From Zopfochytrium polystomum (Eukaryota > Chytridiomycota > Chytridiomycetes > Chytridiales > Chytridiaceae), in contig JAIVFJ010000035.1 in the NCBI GenBank assembly GCA_025765615.1, positions 362,574 to 426,573 on the forward strand: a stretch of 64,000 nt of DNA. The letters run 5' to 3'. The position numbers and the translations under genes are program-made. Positions 62,799 to 64,000 of the stretch are shown in pieces. The notes under the pieces were generated by a model, which ran no database searches, was not told where the DNA came from, and saw only the letters and a list, made by a program, of their open reading frames with translations. How positions within the stretch are numbered: the first letter of the stretch is position 1; each line of letters begins with the position of its first letter.

Positions 62799-64000
62799 AT
62801 GACTATAAAACAAATTTACAGACAATTTGAGAACATGGAAAAGTTGGGCTTGACTTACATAAAAATAAAAGAAAATGGTGATAAAGACTATGATGAAAAT
62901 GAACTAAGAATAAATAGATTAAAAAAATATTTTAATAAAAATATTCATAAAAATTTTGGAATTTTTTGTGGAATTAAAAGTAATGTAGTTGTAGTTGATC
63001 TTGACAATAAAGATGAAGAATTCACTGCAAAAAAATGGTTTGAAGAAAATCTGGGTAAAATAGAAGAAATAAACACACTTGTCACCAAAACAATTAGAGG
63101 TGGCTACCACATTTATTTCAAGTATGACGAAAGATTTCCTAAATCAACAAGTAACAGTATGCTGCACATTGATATTAAAGGTGAAACTCAAATTGTATTT
63201 GAAGGACAAGGTTATGATGTATATGTAGACAAAGAGATTAGATCTGTGACAGAAAATGAACTTAGCAAATTGGAAGTAATATGGAACAAGGCCAAAGTAA
63301 GAATGGACTTTAAAAAGCGAAAAGAAGACAATGACTCTGAAACTGAAGACGGTAATGAAAATGAGTGTGAATTTGATAATAGTGAACTTTGTGAAATATT
63401 AGATGGACTATCTGAGGAAAGATGGAATGACAGAGACAGTTGGATTAGAATAGGATACTTTCTAACAAGATATCCAGAAGGAGAACATTTATTTAAGGAA
63501 TATTCAAAAAAGAGCGAGAAATATAATGAAGTACTACATGAAAGTGACTGGTCAAGTTTGAAAAAAGGCAAATCGACGAATATTGTAAAGGTGGGAACTT
63601 TGTTGATGTGGCTGAAAGAAGATAACTTTGAATTATTCAGTAAAATACAGAATAAAACTAAAAACCGAAAGTTAAAAAAGGAGATGGACAAGCTAAGTGA
63701 AATGTTCAAAGTAAACTTGGTACATGATGTACCTGAAATAAAGAACAATGTTATAGTTGCAAAGCAAGCTGATGACATTCACCATGGGTTGTTGTTAGCA
63801 TTACATGCTGCACTGAGCAAGAAATGTAAGAAAATAAGATTCACAGCAAATTGTGATTTGAAGCATGGTTATGAAGTGTCCTGTGACAACTGTACATTTA
63901 AATATCCACAAGACGAGAAATATGAAATAACCAGAGAAAATGCACCAAACATTTACCAAGCATTAACTATTAATCAGCAGAACAATATATTAATAATGAA
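62799..64000 (+). CDS. archaeo-eukaryotic-type primase with PriCT-2-like domain (5' part; runs off the window)
   Basis: ATG at 62799, preceded by AAAGGAGAA; 400 codons remain open to the window end. Residues 52-145 form an archaeo-eukaryotic primase core: VVVVDLDNKD with the metal-binding Asp67 and Asp69, GGYHIYFK with His104, and MLHIDIKGE with Asp125. Residues 193-275 match a PriCT-2-like domain (WIRIGYFLTRYPEGEHLF; EYSKKSEKYNE; VGTLLMWL). After about residue 345, NCDLKHGYEVSCDNC could bind zinc. In nucleocytoplasmic large DNA viruses and some Polinton-like viruses this order continues into a D5 N-terminal domain and a superfamily 3 helicase, as may happen beyond the window. AT-rich codon use differs sharply from the host genes. 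It would prime replication of a viral or mobile genome. Confidence 0.85.
   Translation, partial: MTIKQIYRQFENMEKLGLTYIKIKENGDKDYDENELRINRLKKYFNKNIHKNFGIFCGIKSNVVVVDLDNKDEEFTAKKWFEENLGKIEEINTLVTKTIRGGYHIYFKYDERFPKSTSNSMLHIDIKGETQIVFEGQGYDVYVDKEIRSVTENELSKLEVIWNKAKVRMDFKKRKEDNDSETEDGNENECEFDNSELCEILDGLSEERWNDRDSWIRIGYFLTRYPEGEHLFKEYSKKSEKYNEVLHESDWSSLKKGKSTNIVKVGTLLMWLKEDNFELFSKIQNKTKNRKLKKEMDKLSEMFKVNLVHDVPEIKNNVIVAKQADDIHHGLLLALHAALSKKCKKIRFTANCDLKHGYEVSCDNCTFKYPQDEKYEITRENAPNIYQALTINQQNNILIM

Overview
The window reads as nuclear DNA of a eukaryote with intron-containing genes, most likely an early-diverging (zoosporic, chytrid-like) fungus. The reasons are GT-AG introns of roughly 50-300 bases, two heme-thiolate peroxidases of the fungal type, a chromodomain Ty3/gypsy element of the Tf1/sushi style, a fungal-sized ABCC transporter, and a proline-loop pentameric ligand-gated channel of the kind missing from higher fungi. 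The assignment is inference; no rRNA or other marker gene is present.

Layout. 1-6 kb is transposon debris: a Tc1/mariner remnant, an LTR copy, a Ty1/copia gag remnant with a half-tRNA(iMet)-type primer site, a solo LTR with a perfect 5-bp target duplication, and a copia RNase H remnant. 6.4-30.2 kb is GC-rich and genic: a secreted kinase-like protein, a Cys/His zinc-motif protein, an F-box/ankyrin-like protein, a head-to-head pair of heme-thiolate peroxidases, the ligand-gated channel, and a 13-exon ABCC transporter lying between two paralogous membrane genes. 30.2-37.6 kb is a lower-GC repeat zone with nested LTRs, a Tc1 scrap, a good tRNA-Arg and a tRNA-Arg relic. 37.7-48 kb holds a short-chain dehydrogenase, tRNA-Ser, a two-pass membrane protein, a glutathione S-transferase and a frameshifted membrane gene. 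48.8-54.5 kb holds a tRNA-Gly and two decayed copies of a WD40 gene with a duplicated AT-rich repeat. 54.6-56.1 kb is a non-LTR reverse transcriptase cut off by an essentially intact Ty3/gypsy chromovirus (56,082-61,342).

Immediately right of that retroelement, composition drops to about 30% GC and the genes look viral: a D5-type helicase-like protein whose ATP-binding loop is lost, a small unknown gene, and an archaeo-eukaryotic primase with a PriCT-2-like domain running off the window. This is probably an endogenous nucleocytoplasmic large DNA virus or Polinton-like element, unless the junction is an assembly artefact.

The most interesting system is the Ty3/gypsy element. Its LTR promoter carries arrays of perfect heat-shock-element pentamers, its leader contains an 11-nt match to its own predicted RNA 5' end (self-priming), and gag and pol are joined by a textbook -1 frameshift signal. 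The element sits exactly on the host/virus boundary with no target duplication. Several GC-rich genes show single-base frame breaks, so either decay or sequencing error should be kept in mind for all of them.
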